DNA from: Peiella sedimenti
GTDB taxonomy: Bacteria > Pseudomonadota > Alphaproteobacteria > Caulobacterales > Caulobacteraceae
Assembly: GCF_030504955.1 (NCBI RefSeq)
Contig: NZ_JAUKTR010000001.1
Span: 497,501 to 561,500, forward strand
Length of the DNA stretch: 64,000 nt
Direction of reading: 5' to 3'
In this document: positions 11,027-18,802 of the stretch, one piece after another
Layout: each line of letters opens with the position of its first letter
How positions within the stretch are numbered: position 1 is the first letter of the stretch
Position numbers and translations under genes: made by a program
The notes under the pieces: generated by a model
Database searches by the model: none
Told to the model about the DNA's origin: nothing
Seen by the model: only the letters and a program-made list of their open reading frames with translations

Positions 11027-11677
11027 TCAGTCCCGATCCGGCGCGCCCAGCGGGAAGTAGTGGCGGAAGGGCCGGGCCTCATCCACCGCCCGCTTCACCG
11101 ACGGCCGCGCCAGCAGCCGGGCGCGATAGGCGCGAAGAGTCTTCAACTCCTCCGGGATCGGGCGCGTCCAGTCCGCGTAGAACAGGAAGGGCGCGGCGCC
11201 GCAGTCGGCCAGGCTGAAGCCGTGGGGCGTGGCCCATTCCAGCCCCTCCAGTCGCTGGTCCAGCCAGACATAGACGGTGTCCAGCATCTTCATGGCCTCA
11301 GCCACGCCATAGGGGTCGCGCTGGTCCTCGGGACGAATGATGTCGAAGACCGGCTTGCTCTGGGACGTGGCGACATAGTTGTCGAAGATGCGGTCCATCA
11401 TGCGCACCTGGACCGCCGCGGCCGGATCCTCAGGGATCAGGCGCACAGGGCCGGGATGGTGGACGGCCAGATGCTCGATGATTGCGGTCGCCTCGACGAC
11501 CACCTGGTCCCCGTCCACCAGCACTGGAAAGCGCTTGATCGGCCACAGGGCCGTCAGCTCGTCCATGACGCCGGGGTCTTCAAGGAACCGCGCCTCGAAC
11601 GGCGTCTCGTTTTCGTAAAGGGCGATCAGCGTCTTCTGGCAGTAGGACGAGAAGGGGTGCGAATAGAGGGTCAGCAT
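11027..11677 (-). CDS. Glutathione S-transferase family protein
   Basis: 216 residues. The N-terminal thioredoxin-fold domain (MLTLYSHPFSSYCQKTLIAL; the cis-proline region is RFPVLVDGD) is followed by the helical C-terminal domain (FSLADCGAAPFLFYADW). SSYC near residue 10 is the likely glutathione-activating position. Its ATG shares bases with the stop of the upstream VOC gene (ATGA), so the two are coupled. Likely role: detoxification of electrophiles; the substrate is unknown. Confidence 0.92.
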   Translation of the reverse strand: MLTLYSHPFSSYCQKTLIALYENETPFEARFLEDPGVMDELTALWPIKRFPVLVDGDQVVVEATAIIEHLAVHHPGPVRLIPEDPAAAVQVRMMDRIFDNYVATSQSKPVFDIIRPEDQRDPYGVAEAMKMLDTVYVWLDQRLEGLEWATPHGFSLADCGAAPFLFYADWTRPIPEELKTLRAYRARLLARPSVKRAVDEARPFRHYFPLGAPDRD

Positions 11678-12162
11678 CAGGCGCCCGCCACGGCTTGCTC
11701 GACGGCGGCGATGTCGATGCGCTTCATGGTCATCATGGCCTCGAAGGCGCGCTTGGATCTTGCCGGGTCTGGATCGGCGAGCAACTCGAGCATGCGCCGG
11801 GGCGTGATCTGCCAGGACAGGCCCCAGCGGTCCTTGACCCAGCCGCACTGCTCGGCCTCGGGCACGGCGGACAGGGCGTCGGTCAGACGGTCGTTCTCGG
11901 CCTGATCCTCGGTGACGACCATGAAGGACACGGCCTCCGTGAACTTGAAATGAGGCCCGCCGTTCAGGGCCGAGTATTTCTGCCCGGCCAGGGTGAAGTC
12001 GACCACCAGCACGGCCCCGGCCGGGGTGGAGGGATTGTCGGCGGGCGCACGCACGATTCTGTCGATGCGCGAGTCCGGCAGCAGGCTGCAATAGAACTCG
12101 GCCGCCTCCAGGCCGTCGCCGTCGAACCATAGGACGGAGATGATCTTCTGGGTCGTGGCCAT
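11677..12162 (-). CDS. VOC family protein (PhnB-like)
   Basis: 161 residues of the PhnB/3-demethylubiquinone-methyltransferase-like branch of the vicinal oxygen chelate superfamily. It shows KIISVLWFDGDGLEAAEFYC at the start, ALNGGPHFKFTEAVSFMV in the middle, then CGWVKDRWGLSWQITPRRML. Members are mostly of unknown function despite the methyltransferase name. First of a two-gene operon with the glutathione transferase. A GGAG-containing purine stretch precedes the ATG. Confidence 0.92.
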   Translation of the reverse strand: MATTQKIISVLWFDGDGLEAAEFYCSLLPDSRIDRIVRAPADNPSTPAGAVLVVDFTLAGQKYSALNGGPHFKFTEAVSFMVVTEDQAENDRLTDALSAVPEAEQCGWVKDRWGLSWQITPRRMLELLADPDPARSKRAFEAMMTMKRIDIAAVEQAVAGA

Positions 12163-12189
12163 GGGAGTCTCCTTGGGTTGGGTTCGTCC

Positions 12190-12627
12190 CTAGGACGCTT
12201 TAGGGGAGGCGGAGCCGACATCGCGTGGCGGCGCCCGGTAAAGCAGGCGGCCGGGTGAGGCGTCCTCCGGATGTCCATAGGTGGGATAAGCCCAGCCGAT
12301 GGAGCAGGGGCGGCAGCTGCGCTTGCCCACCACGACTGAGATGCCCTCGTAAATAAAGCCAGAGTCCTCGGGCGGCCAGGGCTGCTGAACAACGACGGAC
12401 GAACCCCGATCAAAAACTTCGTATCCGAGATGTGGGGCGAAGCCCGGACCTTGCGGGTCGCTGGTGGCCCGCCAGGCGGCTTCTACATAGTCGCAGCGCT
12501 TGACCGCGGGGCCTGTGCAGCCGCCGGCCGCGCCGTTGGTGACCACCAGCAGGCTGAGGGCGGCCAGACCCAGCATCAGGCCGAACACGCCTGCTCCGAG
12601 GGTCAGAAGCTCGCCGGGTTTCGGCAT
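12190..12627 (-). CDS. Single-pass membrane protein, unknown function
   Basis: 145 residues from MPKPGELLTLGAGVFGLMLG; an ATG three codons upstream is equally possible. One N-terminal membrane segment (about residues 7-30) precedes an exported domain with several cysteines (GGCTGPAVKRCDYVEAAW, RSCRPCSIGW). The upstream frame extends much further but is arginine- and proline-rich shadow sequence. I do not recognise the family. It lies back to back with the ars operon and is not obviously part of it. Confidence 0.6.
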   Translation of the reverse strand: MPKPGELLTLGAGVFGLMLGLAALSLLVVTNGAAGGCTGPAVKRCDYVEAAWRATSDPQGPGFAPHLGYEVFDRGSSVVVQQPWPPEDSGFIYEGISVVVGKRSCRPCSIGWAYPTYGHPEDASPGRLLYRAPPRDVGSASPKAS

Positions 12628-12875
12628 GGCCCGCATCCTTCGTGTCCACAGAGACGCTAGCAGCGGGCAGAGGGCGTGGCGAGCTTCATGGCGGTTCGTT
12701 CCTGCCATCACCGCGTCGGTTGAGCGGCCTTCAGGGGCTCCAGCGCCGCGCGCAGCATGATCATGGCGGCGCAGGGGCGGATGTGGGGCCACACGGCTTG
12801 GCGCGCCTCGCCCAGGGCCAGGGCAGCCTCGCCAGGTAGGCGCCATTCTTGACGACGGGGGAAGGGCCGGCCCTC

Positions 12876-12917
12876 TTGACGCTTCGATAATCATCGAATA
12901 GTTCGATATCTATCGAA
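12876..12917 (+). promoter_or_regulatory. ars promoter with tandem ArsR operators
   Basis: Two inverted repeats of the ArsR type stand in tandem: TTCGAT-AATC-ATCGAA (12883-12898) and TTCGATA-TC-TATCGAA (12902-12917), 16 bp upstream of the arsR ATG. A TTGACG hexamer (12876-12881) directly ahead of the first repeat fits a -35 box, so bound ArsR would cover the promoter. The rest of the 306-bp gene-free stretch 12628-12933 shows no other gene or structure that I can support. Confidence 0.8.
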
Positions 12918-12933
12918 ACGAGGATGTAGCCCG

Positions 12934-13284
12934 ATGAACCAGGAAACGGCGGTCTCGGCGCTGGCCGCCCTGGCCCAGGACACGCGCCTTTCGGCCTTTC
13001 GCAGGCTGGTCCAGGCCGGCCCAGACGGACTGCTGGCGGGCGAGGTGGCCGAGGCCATGGGCGCCCCGCCCTCGACCATGTCCCACCACCTGGGCCAGCT
13101 TGAGCGCGCGGGCCTGATCCGGTCGCGCCGCGAGGGCCGGACCGTGGCCTACGCCGCCGACTACGACGCCATGCGCCGCCTGCTGGGCTTCCTCATGGAG
13201 GACTGCTGCCAGGGCGCGCCCGAAATCTGCGGCCCCCTCGCCCTATCAACCCCCGCCTGCCCGTCAAAGGAGACCGGCCAATGA
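12934..13284 (+). CDS. arsR: ArsR-family arsenic-responsive repressor
   Basis: 116 residues with a winged helix-turn-helix (about residues 10-80; LLAGEVAEAMGAPPSTMSHH, GQLERAGLIRSRREGRTVAY). It lacks the CVC motif in the DNA-binding helix of plasmid-type ArsR. Instead it has C91, C92 and C99 in the C-terminal helix, close to the Cys-Cys-x5-Cys arsenite site known from Acidithiobacillus ArsR. It should therefore sense As(III) or methyl-As(III) through a separately evolved site. It overlaps arsI by 4 bp and lies just behind two operators it probably binds. Confidence 0.93.
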   Translation: MNQETAVSALAALAQDTRLSAFRRLVQAGPDGLLAGEVAEAMGAPPSTMSHHLGQLERAGLIRSRREGRTVAYAADYDAMRRLLGFLMEDCCQGAPEICGPLALSTPACPSKETGQ

Positions 13285-13757
13285 AACGCCTGCATGTTCA
13301 CGTCAGCGTCGAGGATCTGGCGCAGTCGATCCGCTTCTACTCGACCCTGTTCGCCGCCGAACCGACCGTGACCAAGCCCGACTACGCCAAGTGGATGCTG
13401 GATGATCCGCGCGTGAACTTCGCCATCTCGGCGGGCCGCGTGGGCGAAAAGGGCATCGAGCACCTGGGCATCCAGGTCGAAAGCGAGGAGGAGCTGACCG
13501 AGGTCTACGCTCGGCTCAAGGCGGCGGACCGTCCCGTGCTGGAGGAAGGCGCAACCACCTGCTGCTACGCCAAGTCGCAAAAAAGCTGGATCGCCGATCC
13601 GCAGGGCGTGGTCTGGGAGACCTTCCACACCACGGCTGAAGCGGTGAACTACGGCGTGGGCCCTGAGCTGAACAGGCTGGTCTCGGACAATGCGGGCGAG
13701 GGCGCCTGCTGCGCGCCGGACCTCCAGCCCAAGCCCGCCGTGGCCTGCTGCGGCTGA
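13281..13757 (+). CDS. arsI: ArsI/CadI-family C-As lyase
   Basis: 158-residue VOC-fold dioxygenase that cleaves the C-As bond of trivalent organoarsenicals such as methylarsenite. The vicinal pair C94-C95 (ATTCCYAKSQ) binds the trivalent arsenical, and H5 or H7, H61 (EHLGIQV) and E113 (WETF) fit the Fe(II) triad. A cysteine-rich tail (CCAPD, ACCG) may pass on or hold arsenic. CadI proteins share this fold, but the ars operon context favours ArsI. It begins within the arsR stop and is followed by arsC after 8 bp. Confidence 0.92.
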   Translation: MKRLHVHVSVEDLAQSIRFYSTLFAAEPTVTKPDYAKWMLDDPRVNFAISAGRVGEKGIEHLGIQVESEEELTEVYARLKAADRPVLEEGATTCCYAKSQKSWIADPQGVVWETFHTTAEAVNYGVGPELNRLVSDNAGEGACCAPDLQPKPAVACCG

Positions 13758-13765
13758 GGGCCCCA

Positions 13766-14191
13766 ATGACCGTCACCATCTATCACAACCCCGCCTGCGG
13801 CACGTCGCGCAACACCCTGGCGATGATCCGCGCCACGGGCGTGGAGCCCACCGTGGTCGAATATCTGAAGACGCCGCCCTCGCGCGAACGGCTGCGCGAC
13901 CTGGTGCGCGCGGCGGGCCTGTCGCCGCGCGATCTGCTGCGGGAGAAGGGAACGCCCTACGCCGAGCTGGGCCTGGGCGACCCGTCGGTCAGCGATGACC
14001 GGATCATCGATCTGATGGTCGAGCACCCCATCCTGATCAACCGCCCGCTGGTTGAGACGCCCCGGGGCGTGCGGCTGTGCCGGCCCTCCGAACAGGTGCT
14101 CGATCTGCTGGATGCGCCCCTGCCGGCCGATTTCGTCAAGGAGGACGGCGAGGTCGTGCGCGCCTCAAACGGGGAGCCCGGCGCGCGATGA
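13766..14191 (+). CDS. arsC: Arsenate reductase, glutaredoxin-linked
   Basis: 141-residue ArsC of the E. coli plasmid type, which reduces As(V) to As(III) with glutathione and glutaredoxin. The catalytic cysteine is C11 in HNPACGTSRN. The downstream basic residues that stabilise the arseno-adduct lie in the segments around HPILINRPLVETPRG. It overlaps the acr3 start by 4 bp (ATGA), so reduction and export are made together. Confidence 0.95.
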   Translation: MTVTIYHNPACGTSRNTLAMIRATGVEPTVVEYLKTPPSRERLRDLVRAAGLSPRDLLREKGTPYAELGLGDPSVSDDRIIDLMVEHPILINRPLVETPRGVRLCRPSEQVLDLLDAPLPADFVKEDGEVVRASNGEPGAR

Positions 14192-15258
14192 CCGCCACGC
14201 CGGAACAGGCGCGGCCCGCCATGTCGAGGTTCGAACGTTATCTGACCGTCTGGGTCGCCCTGTGCATCGTCGCCGGGGTGGCGCTGGGCTGGGCCTTCCC
14301 TCAGCTGTTCAGCCTGATCGCCTCGGCGGAAGTGGCCCAGGTGAACCTGCCGGTCGCGGTGCTGATCTGGCTGATGATCATTCCCATGCTGCTCAAGATC
14401 GACCTTGGCGCCATGGGCCAGGTGCGCCGCCACATGCGCGGCGTCGGCGTCACCCTGTTCGTCAACTGGGCGGTGAAGCCCTTCTCCATGGCCCTGCTGG
14501 CCGGGGTCTTCATCGGCTGGCTGTTCAGGCCGCTGCTTCCCGGCGACCAGATCGACAGCTACATCGCCGGGCTGATCCTTCTGGCGGCCGCGCCCTGCAC
14601 GGCCATGGTCTTCGTCTGGTCCAACCTGTGCGAGGGCGAGCCGAACTACACCCTGTCCCAGGTGGCGCTGAACGACGTCATCATGGTCTTCGCCTTCGCG
14701 CCCCTGGTGGGCCTGCTGCTGGGCGTCGCCTCGATCTCGGTGCCCTGGGACACCCTGACGCTGTCGGTCGTCCTCTACATCGTACTGCCGGTGATCGCCG
14801 CCCAGCTGCTGCGCGCCGTCATCCTGCGGCGGGGCGGGCAGGCCTCGCTAGAGCGCCTGCAAAGGGCGCTGGGTCCGGTGTCGCTGGTGGCCCTGCTGAC
14901 GACCCTGGTGCTGCTGTTCGGCTTTCAGGGGGAACAGATACTGGCCCAGCCGCTGGTGATCGCCCTGCTGGCCGTGCCCATCCTGATCCAGGTCTATCTG
15001 AACGCGGGGCTGGCCTACTGGCTGTCAAAGCGGCTGGGCGTAGCCTGGTGCGTGGCGGCGCCGGCGGCCCTGATCGGCGCCTCGAACTTCTTTGAGCTGG
15101 CCGTGGCCGCCGCCATTTCGCTCTATGGCCTCAACTCCGGGGCCGCCCTGGCCACGGTGGTGGGCGTGCTGGTCGAGGTGCCGGTGATGCTGTCGGTGGT
15201 CGCAATCGTGAAACGGTCCAGGGGCTGGTACGAGGGCGGCGCGGCGCGCGCGGGCTGA
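14188..15258 (+). CDS. acr3: ACR3-family arsenite efflux transporter
   Basis: 356 residues, about ten membrane segments. ACR3 signatures include VLIWLMIIPMLLKIDLGAMG early, the conserved cysteine region ILLAAAPCTAMVFVWSNLCEGEPNYTL (C in the fourth and fifth segments) and LIGASNFFELAVAAAISLYG near the end. It exports As(OH)3 using the proton gradient. It is the efflux step for arsenite made by ArsC and for arsenite released by ArsI. The start is fixed by the ATGA overlap with arsC. Confidence 0.96.
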   Translation: MTATPEQARPAMSRFERYLTVWVALCIVAGVALGWAFPQLFSLIASAEVAQVNLPVAVLIWLMIIPMLLKIDLGAMGQVRRHMRGVGVTLFVNWAVKPFSMALLAGVFIGWLFRPLLPGDQIDSYIAGLILLAAAPCTAMVFVWSNLCEGEPNYTLSQVALNDVIMVFAFAPLVGLLLGVASISVPWDTLTLSVVLYIVLPVIAAQLLRAVILRRGGQASLERLQRALGPVSLVALLTTLVLLFGFQGEQILAQPLVIALLAVPILIQVYLNAGLAYWLSKRLGVAWCVAAPAALIGASNFFELAVAAAISLYGLNSGAALATVVGVLVEVPVMLSVVAIVKRSRGWYEGGAARAG

Positions 15259-15275
15259 GATGCGAGAGACCAGAG

Positions 15276-15623
15276 ATGACCCCGACCCTCTACGGCATTC
15301 CGAACTGCGACACGGTGAAGAAGGCGCGCGTCTGGCTGGACGGGCGAGGGATCGCCTACGCCTTCCATGACTACAAGAAGCAGGGCGCGCCGGAGGCGGC
15401 GCTGCGCGCCTGGGTCGATGAGCTGGGGTGGGAGACGGTGCTGAACCGTGCAGGGACCACCTTCCGGGCGCTGCCGGAGGCCGACAGGGCGGACCTGAAC
15501 GCCGACAAGGCCGTGCGGCTGATGCTGGCGCAGCCCTCCATGATCAAGCGGCCGATCCTGGACCTGGGCGACCGCCGCATCGCCGGCTTCAAACCGGAGA
15601 TTTACGAGGCCGCGTTCGGCTGA
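15276..15623 (+). CDS. ArsC-like reductase (YffB/Spx type)
   Basis: 115 residues with the ArsC fold, but starting MTPTLYGIPNCDTVKKARVW, the NCDTVKKA signature of the YffB subgroup rather than the arsenate-reductase CGTSR site. A single N-terminal cysteine (C11) remains. Members have glutathione-linked or unknown activity. It is 17 bp after acr3 and so may be read with the ars operon, though its family is found widely without arsenic genes. Its last 22 bp overlap the convergent pseudouridine synthase gene. Confidence 0.9.
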   Translation: MTPTLYGIPNCDTVKKARVWLDGRGIAYAFHDYKKQGAPEAALRAWVDELGWETVLNRAGTTFRALPEADRADLNADKAVRLMLAQPSMIKRPILDLGDRRIAGFKPEIYEAAFG

Positions 15624-16399
15624 GCCCCACGTGGCTTTGCCCGTTCGATCAGGGCCTGGCGCTCGTCCGCCGTCAGCACCCGCCACTTGCTCTCGGGCAG
15701 ATCGCCCAGCTTCAGCGGGCCGATGCGCACTCGAAACAGGTCCGTGACGCGCAGGTCCACCAGCTCGCACATGCGCCGGATCTGACGGTTGCGGCCCTCC
15801 TTCAGGATGAAGCGCAGGGTGGCCATACCGGTGTGGGTGACACGGGCGGGCTTCAGCGGCTTGCCGTCCAGCGACAGACCGTGACGCAGGCGGCGCACCT
15901 TGTCCGGGGTGATGTGGCCGCGCACCCGAACGATGTACTCCTTCTCCAGGTCCGACTCCGGACCGATGACCGCGCGCGCTAGGACGCCGTCCTCCGACAG
16001 GATCAGAAGTCCGCGCGAATCCATGTCGAGGCGGCCCAGCGGCGGCAGGCTTCGGTCAGGGCCCGGGATGTCGTCGCCGGGGCCGGTCAGGTTCTGGGCC
16101 GTCAGCAGACGCACGGCGGGGGTGTAGCCAGGCTCCGGCTGGCCCGAGACATAGCCCACCGGCTTGTGCAGCACGGCGGTCAGGGCGCCCGACAGCTTCT
16201 GGGCGCCCCGCTCGGCCAGGGTCAGGGTCTGGCCCGGCAGGATCTTGCGCCCCGCGTCCGTCACCACCTCGCCGTCGATCAGAACCAACCCGTCGAGGAT
16301 CAGGGCCTCGGCCTCGCGGCGCGAACAGACGCCGGACTGGGCCAGCCAGCGGTTCACCCGCTGGGGCTCGGGCTCGTCATAGCGGCGGGAAAAGCTCAT
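15602..16399 (-). CDS. rRNA pseudouridine synthase (RsuA/RluB/E/F family)
   Basis: 265 residues. An N-terminal S4 RNA-binding domain (about residues 12-60, VNRWLAQSGVCSRREAEALI) is followed by the TruA-like catalytic domain with GRLDMDSRGLLILSEDG; D125 is the catalytic aspartate. KEYIVRVRG and EGRNRQIRRMCE are further family motifs. The family modifies uridines of 16S or 23S rRNA. The sequence looks closest to RluF, but the target base cannot be fixed. The start is MSFSRRYDEPE. It is transcribed against the ars operon and overlaps its last gene by 22 bp. Confidence 0.93.
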   Translation of the reverse strand: MSFSRRYDEPEPQRVNRWLAQSGVCSRREAEALILDGLVLIDGEVVTDAGRKILPGQTLTLAERGAQKLSGALTAVLHKPVGYVSGQPEPGYTPAVRLLTAQNLTGPGDDIPGPDRSLPPLGRLDMDSRGLLILSEDGVLARAVIGPESDLEKEYIVRVRGHITPDKVRRLRHGLSLDGKPLKPARVTHTGMATLRFILKEGRNRQIRRMCELVDLRVTDLFRVRIGPLKLGDLPESKWRVLTADERQALIERAKPRGAQPNAAS

Positions 16400-16534
16400 G
16401 CGGGATTGACCAAAGGGGCGGCGCACCCGCGCATTACACAAGTTTCACGCAAAGGTCCGCATCCGCGCGGCGCCTCCGCCGCCTCTAGCCCACAGAAGAC
16501 GCGCGAAGCGTGCGTCACATGGAGAGACGAAAAC

Positions 16535-16918
16535 ATGGAAGGCTTCGGCATTCTCATACCCCTGGCCCCCTTCATCATGGTGGTGCTGATCATCGCCATC
16601 CCGGCCTGGCTGAAGAGCAAGGAAAAGCGCGAGATGCAGCAGACGCTGCGCACGGCCATCGAAAAGGGCCAGACCCTGCCGCCCGAGCTGATCGAGCAAC
16701 TGAACAAGGATAGCCAGAAGGTTCAGCCCAGCGCTCAGCGCGACCTGCGCCAGGGCGTGATCTGGCTGGCCGTCGGCCTGGGCATCGCCGCCTTCGCCTG
16801 GTTCGTGGGCATGGAAGAGGGCGACGCGCTGAACCCGATCCTGGGCATGGCGGCGATTCCCACCCTGATCGGCGTGGCCTTCATCGTCCTGAGCTTCTTC
16901 AACAAGAACAAGGACTGA
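16535..16918 (+). CDS. DUF6249-like small membrane protein
   Basis: 127 residues: an N-terminal membrane segment (about 3-25), a cytosolic charged part with KSKEKREMQQTLRTAIEKGQ and LPPELIEQLNKDS, then two more membrane segments (about 72-90 and 100-120) and a lysine-rich end. This matches the layout I know as DUF6249, often found next to ECF sigma factors. GGAGAG precedes the ATG by about 9 nt. It ends 10 bp before the sigma gene, so it is probably the first gene of that operon. Confidence 0.85.
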   Translation: MEGFGILIPLAPFIMVVLIIAIPAWLKSKEKREMQQTLRTAIEKGQTLPPELIEQLNKDSQKVQPSAQRDLRQGVIWLAVGLGIAAFAWFVGMEEGDALNPILGMAAIPTLIGVAFIVLSFFNKNKD

Positions 16919-16928
16919 GGGGCGACCG

Positions 16929-17501
16929 TTGGGCCAGGCTGCGACCATGCGGGACCTGACGCGACTGCACGACGTCGAGCTCGCGGCCCTCGCGGCCGCG
17001 GGCGGGCGCCGTGAGTTCGGCGAACTGGCCCGGCGCCACTCGGCCGGAGTGCGGGCCCTGCTGCGCCGCATGGGCGCCGACCCGGCCACCGCCGAGGACG
17101 TGGCCCAGGACGCCTTCATCCAGGCGTTCCAGAGCATCGCCTCCTTCCGGGGCGAGGGGACGTTCGCGGCCTGGGTCCGGCGCATCGCCGCGCGGCGCTA
17201 TCTGAAGGCGCGAGCCAGGGCCGGCGCCCTTGTGCTGTCCCCCGACGACGCGCCCGAAGAGGCGGCGCCGGAGGGCGCCTACGCCGGCGCCCGCCTCGAC
17301 CTGGATCAGGCCTTGAAAGGCCTCAGCGAGGCGGAACGGCTGTGCGTCTCGCTGTGTTACGGGGCGGGGCTGTCCCACAGCGAGGTGGCTGAAATCCTGG
17401 GGGCCCCCTTGGGAACGGTGAAATCCCATGTCAAACGTGGTTTGGATAAACTCAAGGCCCGCATGGGCCAGGAGACTTCGCGGAGTGCGGCCGGTGGCTG
17501 A
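16929..17501 (+). CDS. ECF RNA polymerase sigma factor
   Basis: 190 residues with sigma region 2 (AEDVAQDAFIQAFQSIASFR, then GTFAAWVRRIAARRYL) and region 4 (LSEAERLCVSLCYGAGLSHS followed by EVAEILGAPLGTVKSHVKRG). The start is TTG 16929, 6 nt after GAGGGG; an ATG at 16947 is the alternative and loses nothing recognisable. The next gene overlaps it by 8 bp and encodes a membrane protein, the usual place of an anti-sigma factor. Target promoters are not identifiable here. Confidence 0.92.
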   Translation: MGQAATMRDLTRLHDVELAALAAAGGRREFGELARRHSAGVRALLRRMGADPATAEDVAQDAFIQAFQSIASFRGEGTFAAWVRRIAARRYLKARARAGALVLSPDDAPEEAAPEGAYAGARLDLDQALKGLSEAERLCVSLCYGAGLSHSEVAEILGAPLGTVKSHVKRGLDKLKARMGQETSRSAAGG

Positions 17502-17871
17502 CGAGTTCGAACGCGATCTGCAGCGTCTGTTCCAGCAGGCTGAGCCCGGCGGCTGGGACGCCGACGCCTTCGCCCGGCGCATCGAGGCGCGGCTGCAGCG
17601 CGCAGAGCGCCTTCGCCTGGCCGTGCTGCTGCTGGCCGGGCTGGTCGGCGCCGGCCTTGCGGCCCAGCAGATGATGAACTCCACGCTGGGGGCCCAGCTC
17701 ATGGGCCTGTTCCAGAGCGCCGTGAACCTGGGCGGCCAGGCCGAGACGGCGGCCCTGGGCCAGATCGACGCCCTTTCCTTCGGCGGCTCGTCCGTGGTGG
17801 TGATGTGGCTGCTGGCCGCCGCCCTGGCCGGGGCCGCGATCCTCGGCGCCCGCCTGCTGAACGAGTCCTGA
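17494..17871 (+). CDS. Putative anti-sigma membrane protein
   Basis: 125 residues starting at GTG 17494, with GGAG 8 nt upstream inside the sigma gene. A cytosolic N-terminal helix ([19 protein letters not shown], about 1-45) precedes two membrane segments (about 47-65 and 97-118). It has no HxxxCxxC zinc motif, so it is not a classic ZAS anti-sigma protein. The role is inferred from coupling to the ECF sigma gene and from its topology only. Confidence 0.75.
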   Translation: MADEFERDLQRLFQQAEPGGWDADAFARRIEARLQRAERLRLAVLLLAGLVGAGLAAQQMMNSTLGAQLMGLFQSAVNLGGQAETAALGQIDALSFGGSSVVVMWLLAAALAGAAILGARLLNES

Positions 17872-17872
17872 C

Positions 17873-18718
17873 CTGTCCGCCCAGGCACAGCCGCCCAAGG
17901 GGGCCTCGCCCCAGCGCCGCCTGAGCGCGCAGGACATCCGCGCCCGCAAGGGAGGCGATCCGGTGGTCTGCCTGACGGCCTATGACGCGCCCACAGCGGC
18001 GGCCCTGGATGCACACTGCGACCTGCTGCTGGTCGGGGATTCCGTCGGAATGGTGGTGCACGGCCTGCCCAACACCATCGGCGTCACGCTGGAGATGATG
18101 GTCCTGCACGGCCAGGCCGTCATGCGCGGCGCGCAAAAGGCCATGGTCGTCATCGACATGCCCTTCGGCAGCTACGAGGCAGGGCCCGAGCAGGCCTTCG
18201 CCAACTGCGCCCGGGTCATGAAGGAAACCGGCGCCCAGGGGGTCAAGCTGGAATGCGGCCCCGGCGCGGCCGAGACCGTCGCCTATCTGGTGCAGCGGGG
18301 CATCCCGGTCATGGGCCACGTGGGCCTGAGGCCCCAGTCGACCCTGGCGGAGGGCGGCTTCAAGGCCAAGGGCAAGGACGAGGCTGAGGCCAGCCAGATT
18401 CTCTCGGACGCTGAAGCCACCGACACGGCCGGCGCCTTCGCCATCGTGGTGGAGGGGGTGGCCGAGGGGCTGGCGCGCCGGATCACCGCGGCCGTTTCGG
18501 CCCCGACCATCGGCATCGGCGCCTCGGCCGCCTGTGACGGTCAGATACTGGTCACGGACGACATGCTGGGCCGCTTTGAGTGGACGCCGCGCTTCGTGCG
18601 CCGCTACGCCGATCTGCGCGGCGTGATTGATCAGGCGGCGGCGCAATATGCCGAAGATGTGCGCGCTCGCCGTTTTCCCGCCGAAGTCGAGACCTACTTC
18701 TCCAAAAAGCCCGGCTAA
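17873..18718 (+). CDS. panB: Ketopantoate hydroxymethyltransferase, CTG start
   Basis: 281 residues if started at CTG 17873. It adds the hydroxymethyl group of methylene-tetrahydrofolate to ketoisovalerate in pantothenate and CoA synthesis. Family motifs: [54 protein letters not shown] and [15 protein letters not shown]. No ATG, GTG or TTG exists between the in-frame stop at 17858 and a GTG at 17963. That GTG would remove the helix and the first barrel strand that all PanB proteins have. The reading MSAQAQ...[12 protein letters not shown] from CTG gives a normal N-terminus. It starts 1 nt after the stop of the membrane-protein gene. Confidence 0.93.
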   Translation: MSAQAQPPKGASPQRRLSAQDIRARKGGDPVVCLTAYDAPTAAALDAHCDLLLVGDSVGMVVHGLPNTIGVTLEMMVLHGQAVMRGAQKAMVVIDMPFGSYEAGPEQAFANCARVMKETGAQGVKLECGPGAAETVAYLVQRGIPVMGHVGLRPQSTLAEGGFKAKGKDEAEASQILSDAEATDTAGAFAIVVEGVAEGLARRITAAVSAPTIGIGASAACDGQILVTDDMLGRFEWTPRFVRRYADLRGVIDQAAAQYAEDVRARRFPAEVETYFSKKPG

Positions 18719-18802
18719 AGCGCCCCTCGGTGCGTTGCAGGGCGGCGGCGGACCCTCTAGGTTCGCGGCGGTTCAACAAGCCCTTTGGGGAGAGCGGCGC
18801 CC

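Noticed and set aside
13281-13757. A cadmium-resistance gene cadI
   Set aside because: The same fold, but arsR, arsC and acr3 around it and the vicinal C94-C95 site favour the C-As lyase ArsI.
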